Assembly (NCBI GenBank): GCA_947359465.1
Contig: OX375877.1
Coordinates: forward strand, 73,792,698-73,856,697
Direction of reading: 5' to 3'
DNA: 64,000 bases
From: Metellina segmentata
Taxonomy: Eukaryota > Arthropoda > Arachnida > Araneae > Tetragnathidae
Position numbers and translations under genes: made by a program. How positions within the stretch are numbered: position 1 is the stretch's first letter; each line of letters starts with the position of its first letter. Below, piece by piece: positions 15,201 to 30,200 of this stretch. The notes beneath the pieces were generated by a model. The model was not told the origin of the DNA. It ran no database searches and worked only from the letters and a program-made list of their open reading frames with translations.

Positions 15201-18200
15201 CGTTTGAAATAAAACAGCGCATAAAAGCAATTCTAATGCGAAAGCAATGTATTTATTGATAATAGTACCTGTCGACACAGGTGTAGTAGATGATCCAGTA
15301 CTTGCTGTTGGTGTCGAAGCTGGACTAGAATCACTTGTTGATGAGCCACCTGATCAAAGATGGAAGATAATATTAATATCCATGATTTTCTTCTCAACTT
15401 TGAATAGCAGTTGTAAATGAATGAGCATTTATTAAAAACTGGGAAAGAAAAAGAAGATATGTTGACGAAAATATTTTTTCAATTGAAAATTCCGTTGACA
15501 CTTTTAGTTAAACTTGTAGTTTTTTCAAGCATGTTTTTACAATTATACCAAACGAAAATATTCCCTTAGGAATGAAACGTAAAAGGAGACAGTGTCTGTC
15601 ACACCTGTCGTAGAAACAGGTAAGGTGGAAAAACCTGTGCTTGCAGTTGGAGTTGACGCAGGACTCGAATCACTTACAGTTGATCCGCCTGTAATTTAAA
15701 TTATGTGAAATCTCGCATCTAAACCTATGAGTTGAAGCCTACATGCATATGATGAAAAGAATGCCACTAGGAACTGTACTTTTTTCACAAAACGAAGACG
15801 AAATGTTATAAAAAATTTGTTTCGATTTACTTATAAGTCCAAATTACCATGAATACTTTCTGAAGTAAGGTTAGAACCACAGAAATTTTGACGTTTACAG
15901 TTAACGATAACCTGTTGCTTTTTTCGCGACTCTCAAAGTCAGCTTTAATATTCGTATATATTTTGAAACTTTAAATTCTCAAATGTTAATTTTCGTTGAT
16001 ACAGGTGACTTAGAGGATCCAAGGCTCCCTTTTACAGTGGAAGCAATACTTGACCAACTTGCCAAAAATCCACCTGGATGTAAAATTGATTGCATTTGCT
16101 AATTTCTACAAGTGAAGTATCAATATCTTTCCCTCACTCAAACATAAAACATATTTGAGTTGTATATTTCGATACATAATTGTAGTTATACTATTCAATC
16201 GAAAAGATTTCACATAAATTTACTCTAGCAATAATATGGGAATGTTTGAAGATATCGTTCGAAAACTTTGAAGACGGAGTTATAACAAGTCGGGAAAACA
16301 TTGAATCAGAGGTTCCATTGGTGGTTAAACAAGTTTAGAAAACAAACCGAAACATACCTGTCACTGGAGTAGTTGAACTACCAGTGCCTGCTGTTGGTGT
16401 CGATCCGGAACTAGCTCCGCTAACGGTAGACCCACCTAAAATACACATTTAAAACTTATTTATTCCAAAAAGTTTGAGAGTTGTCCTCTTTTAAAAAGGT
16501 AACCAGAGTTTAGATTAACATTAGAAATAAAAATAATTGTCTTCGAAACACAAGAAGGAACAGTATTTTTCGTATTTTCTGTACACTCAACTCTGAAGTA
16601 GTTCGTAGCCAGAATTAAGAAATGAAGAAATTTTATGAATTGTTCTCGGTGTGGAAGAGCAATTAAGGCTTTACCTGTGGACGATCCTGGTGTACCCGAA
16701 GATCCTGTATTTCCAGATGTAGAGGATCCTGGAGTTCCAGAAGATCCTGTGTTTGCAGATTGACTGACATCTGGGCTCGAATTGCTGGATGAGGATCCAC
16801 CTGAAAAAGAACAAATGGTTTTCTTAATCTGAAAAATACTTTCTCTTTGCTGATAATCAGCACGAAATAATGGCTGTGAAAAGAGGAATCGGGCAAGATA
16901 ATGTAAGGAAAAAAAGAAGAAAAGCATAGCTTTAGATTTCCTGCCAGCAGCATAGTTTGAACGTTTCGATGTAAGAATTTTAGAACAGTGTACAACATAC
17001 GCGTTTGAAATAAAACAGCGCATAAAAGCAATTCTAATGCGAAAGCAATGTATTTATTGATAATAGTACCTGTCGACACAGGTGTAGTAGATGATCCAGT
17101 ACTTGCTGTTGGTGTCGAAGCTGGACTAGAATCACTTGTTGATGAGCCACCTGATCAAAGATGGAAGATAATATTAATATCTATGATTTTCTTCTCAACT
17201 TTGAATAGCAGTTGTAAATGAATGAGCATTTATTAAAAACTGGGAAAGAAAAAGAAGATATTTTGACGAAAATATTTTTTCAATTGAAAATTCCGTTAAC
17301 ACTTTTAGTTAAACTTGTAGTTTTTTCCAGCATGTTTTTACAATTCTACCAAACGAAAATATTCCCTTAGGAATGAAACGTAAAAGGAGACAGTGTCTGT
17401 CACACCTGTCGTAGAAACAGGTAAGGTGGAAGAACCTGTGCTTGCAGTTGGAGTTGACGCAGGACTCGAATCACTTACAGTTGATCCGCCTGTAATTTAA
17501 ATTATGTGAAATCTCGCATCTAAACCTATGAGTTGAAGCCTACATGCATATGATGAAAAGAATGCCACTAGGAACTGTACTTTTTTCACAAAACGAAGAC
17601 GAAATGTTATAAAAAATTTGTTTCGATTTACTTATAAGTCCAAATTACCATGAATACTTTTTGAAGTAAGGTTAAAACCACAGAAATTTTGACGTTTACA
17701 GTTAACGATAACCTGTTGCTTTTTTCGCGACTCTCAAAGTCAGCTTTAATATTCGTATATATTTTGAAACTTTAAATTCTCAAATGTTAATTTTCGTTGA
17801 TACAGGTGACTTAGAGGATCCAAGGCTCCCTTTTACAGTGGAAGCAATACTTGAACAACTTGCCAAAAATCCACCTGGATGTAAAATTGATTGCATTTGC
17901 TAATTTCTACAAGTGAAGTATCAATATCTTTCCCTCACTCAAACATTAAACATATTTGAGTTGTATATTTCGATACATAATTGTAGTTATACTATTCAAT
18001 CGAAAAGATTTCACATAAATTTACTCTAGCAATAATATGGGAATGTTTGAAGATATCGTTCGAAAACTTTGAAGACGGAGTTATAACAAGTCGGGAAAAC
18101 ATTGAATCAGAGGTTCCATTGGTGGTTAAACAAGTTTAGAAAACAAACCGAATCATACCTGTCACTGGAGTAGTTGAACTACCAGTGCCTGCTGTTGGTG

Positions 18201-21200
18201 TCGATCCGGAACTAGCTCCGCTAACGGTAGACCCACCTAAAATACACATTTAAAACTTATTTATTCCAAAAAGTTTGAGAGTTGTCCTCTTTTAAAAAGG
18301 TAACCAGAGTTTAGATTAACTTTAGAAATAAAAATAATTGTCTTCGAAACACAAGAAGGAACAGTATTTTTCGTATTTTCTGTACACTCAACTCTGAAGT
18401 AGTTCGTAGCCAGAATTAAGAAATGAAGAAATTTTATGAATTGTTCTCGGCGTGGGAGAGCAATTAAGGCTTTACCTGTGGACGATCCTGGTGTACCCGA
18501 AGATCCTGTATTTCCAGATGTAGAGGATCCTGGAGTTCCAGAAGATCCTGTGTTTGCAGATTGACTGACATCTGGGCTCGAATTGCTGGATGAGGATCCA
18601 CCTGAAAAGAACAAATGGTTTTCTTAATCTGAAAAATACTTTCTCTTTGCTGATAATCAGCACGAAATAATGGCTGTGAAAAGAGGAATCGGGCAAGATA
18701 ATGTAAGGAAAAAAAGAAGAAAAGCATAGCTTTAGATTTCCTGCCAGCAGCATAGTTTGAACGTTTCGATGTAAGAATTTTAGAACAGTGTACAACATAC
18801 GCGTTTGAAATAAAACAGCGCATAAAAGCAATTCTAATACGAAAGCAATGTATTTATTGATAATAGTACCTGTCGACACAGGTGTAGTAGATGATCCAGT
18901 ACTTGCTGTTGGTGTCGAAGCTGGACTAGAATCACTTGTTGATGAGCCACCTGATCAAAGATGGAAGATAATATTAATATCTATGATTTTCTTCTCAACT
19001 TTGAATAGCAGTTGTAAATGAATGAGCATTTATTAAAAACTGGGAAAGAAAAAGAAGATATTTTGACGAAAATATTTTTTCAATTGAAAATTCCGTTAAC
19101 ACTTTTAGTTAAACTTGTAGTTTTTCCAGCATGTTTTTACAATTCTACCAAACGAAAATATTCCCTTAGGAATGAAACGTAAAAGGAGACAGTGTCTGTC
19201 ACACCTGTCGTAGAAACAGGTAAGGTGGAAGAACCTGTGCTTGCAGTTGGAGTTGACGCAGGACTCGAATCACTTACAGTTGATCCGCCTGTAATTTAAA
19301 TTATGTGAAATCTCGCATCCAAACCTATGAGTTGAAGCCTACATGCATATGATGAAAAGAATGCCACTAGGAACTGTACTTTTTTCACAAAACGAAGACG
19401 AAATGTTATAAAAAATTTGTTTCGATTTACTTATAAGTCCAAATTACCATGAATACTTTCTGAAGTAAGGTTAGAACCACAGAAATTTTGACGTTTACAG
19501 TTAACGATAACCTGTTGCTTTTTTCGCGACTCTCAAAGTCAGCTTTAATATTCGTATATATTTTGAAACTTTAAATTCTCAAATGTTAATTTTCGTTGAT
19601 ACAGGTGACTTAGAGGATCCAAGGCTCCCTTTTACAGTGGAATCAATACTTGAACAACTTGCCAAAAATCCACCTGGATGTAAAATTGATTGCATTTGCT
19701 AATTTCTACAAGTGAAGTATCAATATCTTTCCCTCACTCAAACATTAAACATATTTGAGTTGTATATTTCGATACATAATTGTAGTTATACTATTCAATC
19801 GAAAAGATTTCACATAAATTTACTCTAGCAATAATATGGGAATGTTTGAAGATATCGTTCGAAAACTTTGAAGACGGAGTTATAACAAGTCGGGAAAACA
19901 TTGAATCAGAGGTTCCATTGGTGGTTAAACAAGTTTAGAAAACAAACCGAATCATACCTGTCACTGGAGTAGTTGAACTACCAGTGCCTGCTGTTGGTGT
20001 CGATCCGGAACTAGCTCCGCTAACGGTAGACCCACCTAAAATACACATTTAAAACTTATTTATTCCAAAAAGTTTGAGAGTTGTCCTCTTTTAAAAAGGT
20101 AACCAGAGTTTAGATTAACTTTAGAAATAAAAATAATTGTCTTCGAAACACAAGAAGGAACAGTATTTTTCGTATTTTCTGTACACTCAACTCTGAAGTA
20201 GTTCGTAGCCAGAATTAAGAAATGAAGAAATTTTATGAATTGTTCTCGGCGTGGGAGAGCAATTAAGGCTTTACCTGTGGACGATCCTGGTGTACCCGAA
20301 GATCCTGTATTTCCAGATGTAGAGGATCCTGGAGTTCCAGAAGATCCTGTGTTTGCAGATTGACTGACATCTGGGCTCGAATTGCTGGATGAGGATCCAC
20401 CTGAAAAGAACAAATGGTTTTCTTAATCTGAAAAATACTTTCTCTTTGCTGATAATCAGCACGAAATAATGGCTGTGAAAAGAGGAATCGGGCAAGATAA
20501 TGTAAGGAAAAAAAGAAGAAAAGCATAGCTTTAGATTTCCTGCCAGCAGCATAGTTTGAACGTTTCGATGTAAGAATTTTAGAACAGTGTACAACATACG
20601 CGTTTGAAATAAAACAGCGCATAAAAGCAATTCTAATGCGAAAGCAATGTATTTATTGATAATAGTACCTGTCGACACAGGTGTAGTAGATGATCCAGTA
20701 CTTGCTGTTGGTGTCGAAGCTGGACTAGAATCACTTGTTGATGAGCCACCTGATCAAAGATGGAAGATAATATTAATATCTATGATTTTCTTCTCAACTT
20801 TGAATAGCAGTTGTAAATGAATGAGCATTTATTAAAAACTGGGAAAGAAAAAGAAGATATTTTGACGAAAATATTTTTTCAATTGAAAATTCCGTTAACA
20901 CTTTTAGTTAAACTTGTAGTTTTTTCCAGCATGTTTTTACAATTCTACCAAACGAAAATATTCCCTTAGGAATGAAACGTAAAAGGAGACAGTGTCTGTC
21001 ACACCTGTCGTAGAAACAGGTAAGGTGGAAGAACCTGTGCTTGCAGTTGGAGTTGACGCAGGACTCGAATCACTTACAGTTGATCCGCCTGTAATTTAAA
21101 TTATGTGAAATCTCGCATCCAAACCTATGAGTTGAAGCCTACATGCATATGATGAAAAGAATGCCACTAGGAACTGTACTTTTTTCACAAAACGAAGACG

Positions 21201-24200
21201 AAATGTTATAAAAAATTTGTTTCGATTTACTTATAAGTCCAAATTACCATGAATACTTTCTGAAGTAAGGTTAGAACCACAGAAATTTTGACGTTTACAG
21301 TTAACGATAACCTGTTGCTTTTTTCGCGACTCTCAAAGTCAGCTTTAATATTCGTATATATTTTGAAACTTTAAATTCTCAAATGTTAATTTTCGTTGAT
21401 ACAGGTGACTTAGAGGATCCAAGGCTCCCTTTTACAGTGGAATCAATACTTGAACAACTTGCCAAAAATCCACCTGGATGTAAAATTGATTGCATTTGCT
21501 AATTTCTACAAGTGAAGTATCAATATCTTTCCCTCACTCAAACATTAAACATATTTGAGTTGTATATTTCGATACATAATTGTAGTTATACTATTCAATC
21601 GAAAAGATTTCACATAAATTTACTCTAGCAATAATATGGGAATGTTTGAAGATATCGTTCGAAAACTTTGAAGACGGAGTTATAACAAGTCGGGAAAACA
21701 TTGAATCAGAGGTTCCATTGGTGGTTAAACAAGTTTAGAAAACAAACCGAATCATACCTGTCACTGGAGTAGTTGAACTACCAGTGCCTGCTGTTGGTGT
21801 CGATCCGGAACTAGCTCCGCTAACGGTAGACCCACCTAAAATACACATTTAAAACTTATTTATTCCAAAAAGTTTGAGAGTTGTCCTCTTTTAAAAAGGT
21901 AACCAGAGTTTAGATTAACTTTAGAAATAAAAATAATTGTCTTCGAAACACAAGAAGGAACAGTATTTTTCGTATTTTCTGTACACTCAACTCTGAAGTA
22001 GTTCGTAGCCAGAATTAAGAAATGAAGAAATTTTATGAATTGTTCTCGGCGTGGGAGAGCAATTAAGGCTTTACCTGTGGACGATCCTGGTGTACCCGAA
22101 GATCCTGTATTTCCAGATGTAGAGGATCCTGGAGTTCCAGAAGATCCTGTGTTTGCAGATTGACTGACATCTGGGCTCGAATTGCTGGATGAGGATCCAC
22201 CTGAAAAGAACAAATGGTTTTCTTAATCTGAAAAATACTTTCTCTTTGCTGATAATCAGCACGAAATAATGGCTGTGAAAAGAGGAATCGGGCAAGATAA
22301 TGTAAGGAAAAAAAGAAGAAAAGCATAGCTTTAGATTTCCTGCCAGCAGCATAGTTTGAACGTTTCGATGTAAGAATTTTAGAACAGTGTACAACATATA
22401 CGCGTTTGAAATAAAACAGCGCATAAAAGCAATTCTAATACGAAAGCAATGTATTTATTGATAATAGTACCTGTCGACACAGGTGTAGTAGATGATCCAG
22501 TACTTGCTGTTGGTGTCGAAGCTGGACTAGAATCTCTTGTTGATGAGCCACCTGATCAAAGATGGAAGATAATATTAATATCTATGATTTTCTTCTCAAC
22601 TTTGAATAGCAGTTGTAAATGAATGAGCATTTATTAAAAACTGGGAAAGAAAAATAAGATATTTTGACGAAAATATTTTTTCAATTGAAAATTCCGTTAA
22701 CAATTTTAGTTAAACTTGTAGTTTTTTCAAGCATGTTTTTACAATTATACCAAACGAAAATATTCCCTTAGGAATGAAACGTAAAAGGAGACAGTGTCTG
22801 TCACACCTGTCGTAGAAACAGGTAAGGTGGAAGAACCTGTGCTTGCAGTTGGAGTTGACGCAGGACTCGAATCACTTACAGTTGATCCGCCTGTAATTTA
22901 AATTATGTGAAATCTCGCATCTAAACCTATGAGTTGAAGCCTACATGCATATGATGAAAAGAATGCCACTAGGAACTGTACTTTTTTCACAAAACGAAGA
23001 CGAAATGTTATAAAAAATTTGTTTCGATTTACTTATAAGTCCAAATTACCATGAATACTTTCTGAAGTAAGGTTAGAACCACAGAAATTTTGACGTTTAC
23101 AGTTAACGATAACCTGTTGCTTTTTTCGCGACTCTCAAAGTCAGCTTTAATATTCGTATATATTTTGAAACTTTAAATTCTCAAATGTTAATTTTCGTTG
23201 ATACAGGTGACTTAGAGGATCCAAGGCTCCCTTTTACAGTGGAAGCAATACTTGAACAACTTGCCAAAAATCCACCTGGATGTAAAATTGATTGCATTTG
23301 CTAATTTCTACAAGTGAAGTATCAATATCTTTCCCTCACTCAAACATTAAACATATTTGAGTTGTATATTTCGATACATAATTGTAGTTATACTATTCAA
23401 TCGAATAGATTTCACATAAATTTACTCTAGCAATAATATGGGAATGTTTGAAGATATCGTTCGAAAACTTTGAAGACGGAGTTATAACAAGTCGGGAAAA
23501 CATTGAATCAGAGGTTCCATTGGTGGTTAAACAAGTTTAGAAAACAAACCGAAACATACCTGTCACTGGAGTAGTTGAACTACCAGTGCCTGCTGTTGGT
23601 GTCGATCCGGAACTAGCTCCGCTAACGGTAGACCCACCTAAAATACACATTTAAAACTTATTTATTCCAAAAAGTTTGAGAGTTGTCCTCTTTTAAAAAG
23701 GTAACCAGAGTTTAGATTAACATTAGAAATAAAAATAATTGTCTTCGAAACACAAGAAGGAACAGTATTTTTCGTATTTTCTGTACACTCAACTCTGAAG
23801 TAGTTCGTAGCCAGAATTAAGAAATGAAGAAATTTTATGAATTGTTCTCGGTGTGGAAGAGCAATTAAGGCTTTACCTGTGGACGATCCTGGTGTACCCG
23901 AAGATCCTGTATTTCCAGATGTAGAGGATCCTGGAGTTCCAGAAGATCCTGTGTTTGCAGATTGACTGACATCTGGGCTCGAATTGCTGGATGAGGATCC
24001 ACCTGAAAAAGAACAAATGGTTTTCTTAATCTGAAAAATACTTTCTCTTTGCTGATAATCAGCACGAAATAATGGCTGTGAAAAGAGGAATCGGGCAAGA
24101 TAATGTAAGGAAAAAAAGAAGAAAAGCATAGCTTTAGATTTCCTGCCAGCAGCATAGTTTGAACGTTTCGATGTAAGAATTTTAGAACAGTGTACAACAT

Positions 24201-27200
24201 ACGCGTTTGAAATAAAACAGCGCATAAAAGCAATTCTAATGCGAAAGCAATGTATTTATTGATAATAGTACCTGTCGACACAGGTGTAGTAGATGATCCA
24301 GTACTTGCTGTTGGTGTCGAAGCTGGACTAGAATCACTTGTTGATGAGCCACCTGATCAAAGATGGAAGATAATATTAATATCTATGATTTTCTTCTCAA
24401 CTTTGAATAGCAGTTGTAAATGAATGAGCATTTATTAAAAACTGGGAAAGAAAAAGAAGATATTTTGACGAAAATATTTTTTCAATTGAAAATTCCGTTA
24501 ACACTTTTAGTTAAACTTGTAGTTTTTTCAAGCATGTTTTTACAATTCTACCAAACGAAAATATTCCCTTAGGAATGAAACGTAAAAGGAGACAGTGTCT
24601 GTCACACCTGTCATAGAAACAGGTAAGGTGGAAGAACCTGTGCTTGCAGTTGGAGTTGACGCAGGACTCGAATCACTTACAGTTGATCCGCCTGTAATTT
24701 AAATTATGTGAAATCTCGCATCTAAACCTATGAGTTGAAGCCTACATGCATATGATGAAAAGAATGCCACTAGGAACTGTACTTTTTTCACAAAACGAAG
24801 ACGAAATCTCTCTATATTAAAAAAAAGTTACCGCCGCCGCCGCCGCCGCCGCCGAAGAATTGAAATTTTTGTTGTTTAGCTCCATTCTTAGACGGTTTCC
24901 CGAGAAAGTACTGATCGGAAAAATATGAAATTAACATGCTTTGTTCTTCATCGTATTCCCTGGATAATTATTAGGATTTTTTTCCGATGCGACTATTAGT
25001 TTAGGTTTTATTAAGTGTTAAAGTTGAAGAAGTGAAATTTCTTCCGCGAGTGAGCAAAACACATTCAAAATTTCAGTCTTTAGTCGTGAGTTTTTTTTTA
25101 AGAGTACCTCTCAACGTAAATTTTTGCAGCTCGTCGAGTTTTTTTTGAAATTTAAATGTGGTTCTTGGTAATATTTTTTTGAAATTCGGGAAAAATCGGG
25201 ACATTTTTGTTACTTTTTTTTAAAACTGCCGTATCTATATCTAATTACTATTAGTTTTTAATTTTTAAAATATAGCAGTATACCTCAGAATATACTCTTT
25301 CTTACGGTACTATTATTTTTGAAATCGGTTAATAATTAAATTGGATGCGATCAAAAGTTCGTCATACAAAATTCGGAATCTTTGGATATTTTCGCTACTT
25401 ATTGTTAAAACCGTTTTGTCTACGGCAAAAGCCATTATTTTTTAAATTTGAAAACATCACTGAATACATTACATTACACTCTTTCTTATGGTACAATTAT
25501 TTTTCAAATTGGTTAATAAATAAAATCGATGCAAATAAAAGTGGGTCATACAATTTTCGGAACTTTCAGATCGTAACTTCCGATACAAAACTAAAATGGT
25601 CATATCTGTATAGTATTACTGTTAATATTTAATTTTAAAAATATTGCAGTATACCTCAGAATATACTCTTTCTTACGGTACAATTATTTTTAAAATTGGT
25701 TCATAAATAAATTCGATGCAATCAAAAGTTGGTGACACAAATTTCGTATTTTTCAGTTCGCATAGCTGCTTCCGAAAGCAGTAGTGGGTTACACTTTTGA
25801 CTATCGGGTTTGCCAGATATCAAATTTATCGTAGCAACAATTGCCATAAAAACGATTTCTTTTTATTTGGCGAGGAAAAAGGCTCGCTTTTTTCCCTCTG
25901 TTTTCAAGACAGTTTACCGACAAAGTACAGATCGTAAAGTTTGGATATTAACAATGTTTAGTTAAAATTGTACAGGGAACAAGATGCAGAAGATTTTTTA
26001 CTGATGCGGCTATTAGTTTAGGGTGCATTAAGTGTTAAAGCAAAAAAAAGTTAAATCACTTGCGAAAGAAGTATTGGTTTGAGAAAGCAAACCAAACGGA
26101 TTGCGTAGCAATCCCCGGGGTCGGCGAGCGTAAGCGAGACGCAGCGAAGCCCTCGCTGTGACGTCATGAACCGGAAAGTGAAATCAGCATAATACGAATT
26201 ATTCAGATAGTTTCACTCTGTGAAAGTAATGTTGGTTTGCGAAGCAAACCAAATGGTATCTGTGACAGGAGTGTTGGTTTGCGAAGCAAACCAAATGGGA
26301 TTGCGCAGCAATCCCCGGGGGTTGGCGAGCGTAAGCGAGCAGGGGGCGGAGCCCCCTAGTGTTATAAAAAATTTGTTTCGATTTACTTATAAGTCCAAAT
26401 TACCATGAATACTTTCTGAAGTAAGGTTAGAACCACAGAAATTTTGACGTTTACAGTTAACGATAACCTGTTGCTTTTTTCGCGACTCTCAAAGTCAGCT
26501 TTAATATTCGTATATATTTTGAAACTTTAAATTCTCAAATGTTAATTTTCGTTGATACAGGTGACTTAGAGGATCCAAGGCTCCCTTTTACAGTGGAAGC
26601 AATACTTGAACAACTTGCCAAAAATCCACCTGGATGTAAAATTGATTGCATTTGCTAATTTCTACAAGTGAAGTATCAATATCTTTCCCTCACTCAAACA
26701 TTAAACATATTTGAGTTGTATATTTCGATACATAATTGTAGTTATACTATTCAATCGAAAAGATTTCACATAAATTTACTCTAGCAATAATATGGGAATG
26801 TTTGAAGATATCGTTCGAAAACTTTGAAGACGGAGTTATAACAAGTCGGGAAAACATTGAATCAGAGGTTCCATTGGTGGTTAAACAAGTTTAGAAAACA
26901 AACCGAATCATACCTGTCACTGGAGTAGTTGAACTACCAGTGCCTGCTGTTGGTGTCGATCCGGAACTAGCTCCGCTAACGGTAGACCCACCTAAAATAC
27001 ACATTTAAAACTTATTTATTCCAAAAAGTTTGAGAGTTGTCCTCTTTTAAAAAGGTAACCAGAGTTTAGATTAACTTTAGAAATAAAAATAATTGTCTTC
27101 GAAACACAAGAAGGAACAGTATTTTTCGTATTTTCTGTACACTCAACTCTGAAGTAGTTCGTAGCCAGAATTAAGAAATGAAGAAATTTTATGAATTGTT

Positions 27201-30200
27201 CTCGGCGTGGGAGAGCAATTAAGGCTTTACCTGTGGACGATCCTGGTGTACCCGAAGATCCTGTATTTCCAGATGTAGAGGATCCTGGAGTTCCAGAAGA
27301 TCCTGTGTTTGCAGATTGACTGACATCTGGGCTCGAATTGCTGGATGAGGATCCACCTGAAAAGAACAAATGGTTTTCTTAATCTGAAAAATACTTTCTC
27401 TTTGCTGATAATCAGCACGAAATAATGGCTGTGAAAAGAGGAATCGGGCAAGATAATGTAAGGAAAAAAAGAAGAAAAGCATAGCTTTAGATTTCCTGCC
27501 AGCAGCATAGTTTGAACGTTTCGTTGTAAGAATTTTAGAACAGTGTACAACATACGCGTTTGAAATAAAACAGCGCATAAAAGCAATTCTAATACGAAAG
27601 CAATGTATTTATTGATAATAGTACCTGTCGACACAGGTGTAGTAGATGATCCAGTACTTGCTGTTGGTGTCGAAGCTGGACTAGAATCACTTGTTGATGA
27701 GCCACCTGATCAAAGATGGAAGATAATATTAATATCTATGATTTTCTTCTCAACTTTGAATAGCAGTTGTAAATGAATGAGCATTTATTAAAAACTGGGA
27801 AAGAAAAAGAAGATATTTTGACGAAAATATTTTTTCAATTGAAAATTCCGTTAACACTTTTAGTTAAACTTGTAGTTTTTTCAAGCATGTTTTTACAATT
27901 CTACCAAACGAAAATATTCCCTTAGGAATGAAACGTAAAAGGAGACAGTGTCTGTCACACCTGTCGTAGAAACAGGTAAGGTGGAAGAACCTGTGCTTGC
28001 AGTTGGAGTTGACGCAGGACTCGAATCACTTACAGTTGATCCGCCTGTAATTTAAATTATGTGAAATCTCGCATCTAAACCTATGAGTTGAAGCCTACAT
28101 GCATATGATGAAAAGAATGCCACTAGGAACTGTACTTTTTTCACAAAACGAAGACGAAATGTTATAAAAAATTTGTTTCGATTTACTTATAAGTCCAAAT
28201 TACCATGAATACTTTCTGAAGTAAGGTTAGAACCACAGAAATTTTGACGTTTACAGTTAACGATAACCTGTTGCTTTTTTCGCGACTCTCAAAGTCAGCT
28301 TTAATATTCGTATATATTTTGAAACTTTAAATTCTCAAATGTTAATTTTCGTTGATACAGGTGACTTAGAGGATCCAAGGCTCCCTTTTACAGTGGAAGC
28401 AATACTTGAACAACTTGCCAAAAATCCACCTGGATGTAAAATTGATTGCATTTGCTAATTTCTACAAGTGAAGTATCAATATCTTTCCCTCACTCAAACA
28501 TTAAACATATTTGAGTTGTATATTTCGATACATAATTGTAGTTATACTATTCAATCGAAAAGATTTCACATAAATTTACTCTAGCAATAATATGGGAATG
28601 TTTGAAGATATCGTTCGAAAACTTTGAAGACGGAGTTATAACAAGTCGGGAAAACATTGAATCAGAGGTTCCATTGGTGGTTAAACAAGTTTAGAAAACA
28701 AACCGAAACATACCTGTCACTGGAGTAGTTGAACTACCAGTGCCTGCTGTTGGTGTCGATCCGGAACTAGCTCCGCTAACGGTAGACCCACCTAAAATAC
28801 ACATTTAAAACTTATTTATTCCAAAAAGTTTGAGAGTTGTCCTCTTTTATAAGGTAACCAGAGTTTAGATTAACATTAGAAATAAAAATAATTGCCTTCG
28901 AAACACAAGAAGGAACAGTATTTTTCGTATTTTCTGTACACTCAACTCTGAAGTAGTTCGTAGCCAGAATTAAGAAATGAAGAAATTTTATGAATTGTTC
29001 TCGGCGTGGGAGAGCAATTAAGGCTTTACCTGTGGACGATCCTGGTGTACCCGAAGATCCTGTATTTCCAGATGTAGAGGATCCTGGAGTTCCAGAAGAT
29101 CCTGTGTTTGCAGATTGACTGACATCTGGGCTCGAATTGCTGGATGAGGATCCACCTGAAAAGAACAAATGGTTTTCTTAATCTGAAAAATACTTTCTCT
29201 TTGCTGATAATCAGCACGAAATAATGGCTGTGAAAAGAGGAATCGGGCAAGATAATGTAAGGAAAAAAAGAAGAAAAGCATAGCTTTAGATTTCCTGCCA
29301 GCAGCATAGTTTGAACGTTTCGATGTAAGAATTTTAGAACAGTGTACAACATACGCGTTTGAAATAAAACAGCGCATAAAAGCAATTCTAATGCGAAAGC
29401 AATGTATTTATTGATAATAGTACCTGTCGACACAGGTGTAGTAGATGATCCAGTACTTGCTGTTGGTGTCGAAGCTGGACTAGAATCACTTGTTGATGAG
29501 CCACCTGATCAAAGATGGAAGATAATATTAATATCTATGATTTTCTTCTCAACTTTGAATAGCAGTTGTAAATGAATGAGCATTTATTAAAAACTGGGAA
29601 AGAAAAAAGAAGATATTTTGACGAAAATATTTTTTCAATTGAAAATTCCGTTAACACTTTTAGTTAAACTTGTAGTTTTTTCCAGCATGTTTTTACAATT
29701 CTACCAAACGAAAATATTCCCTTAGGAATGAAACGTAAAAGGAGACAGTGTCTGTCACACCTGTCGTAGAAACAGGTAAGGTGGAAGAACCTGTGCTTGC
29801 AGTTGGAGTTGACGCAGGACTCGAATCACTTACAGTTGATCCGCCTGTAATTTAAATTATGTGAAATCTCGCATCTAAACCTATGAGTTGAAGCCTACAT
29901 GCATATGATGAAAAGAATGCCACTAGGAACTGTACTTTTTTCACAAAACGAAGACGAAATGTTATAAAAAATTTGTTTCGATTTACTTATAAGTCCAAAT
30001 TACCATGAATACTTTCTGAAGTAAGGTTAGAACCACAGAAATTTTGACGTTTACAGTTAACGATAACCTGTTGCTTTTTTCGCGACTCTCAAAGTCAGCT
30101 TTAATATTCGTATATATTTTGAAACTTTAAATTCTCAAATGTTAATTTTCGTTGATACAGGTGACTTAGAGGATCCAAGGCTCTCTTTTACAGTGGAAGC

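Larger units (their letters stand above)
24807..26359 (+). mobile_element. Non-autonomous Helitron in the D-E intron of unit 14
   Basis: Starts TCTCTCTATATTA and ends CTAG after a GC-rich hairpin (gggggc gga gccccc, 26342-26356). It is inserted between A and T with no target duplication, as expected for Helitrons. The other units give the empty site gacgaaa|tgttata exactly. 1553 bp; no Rep/helicase reading frame, so it was mobilised in trans. The inside holds a (CCG)8 tract, three copies of a roughly 190-bp AT-rich repeat and repeated hairpins near the 3' end. Confidence 0.88.
23396..26749 (-). repeat. Unit 14, interrupted by a Helitron
   Basis: Exons D 24608-24691, C 24272-24352, B 23877-24002, A 23560-23637; dead E 26546-26629. 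A 1553-bp Helitron (24807-26359) sits in the intron between D and E; without it the unit is 1801 bp. D has Thr to Met near its end. Confidence 0.9.
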
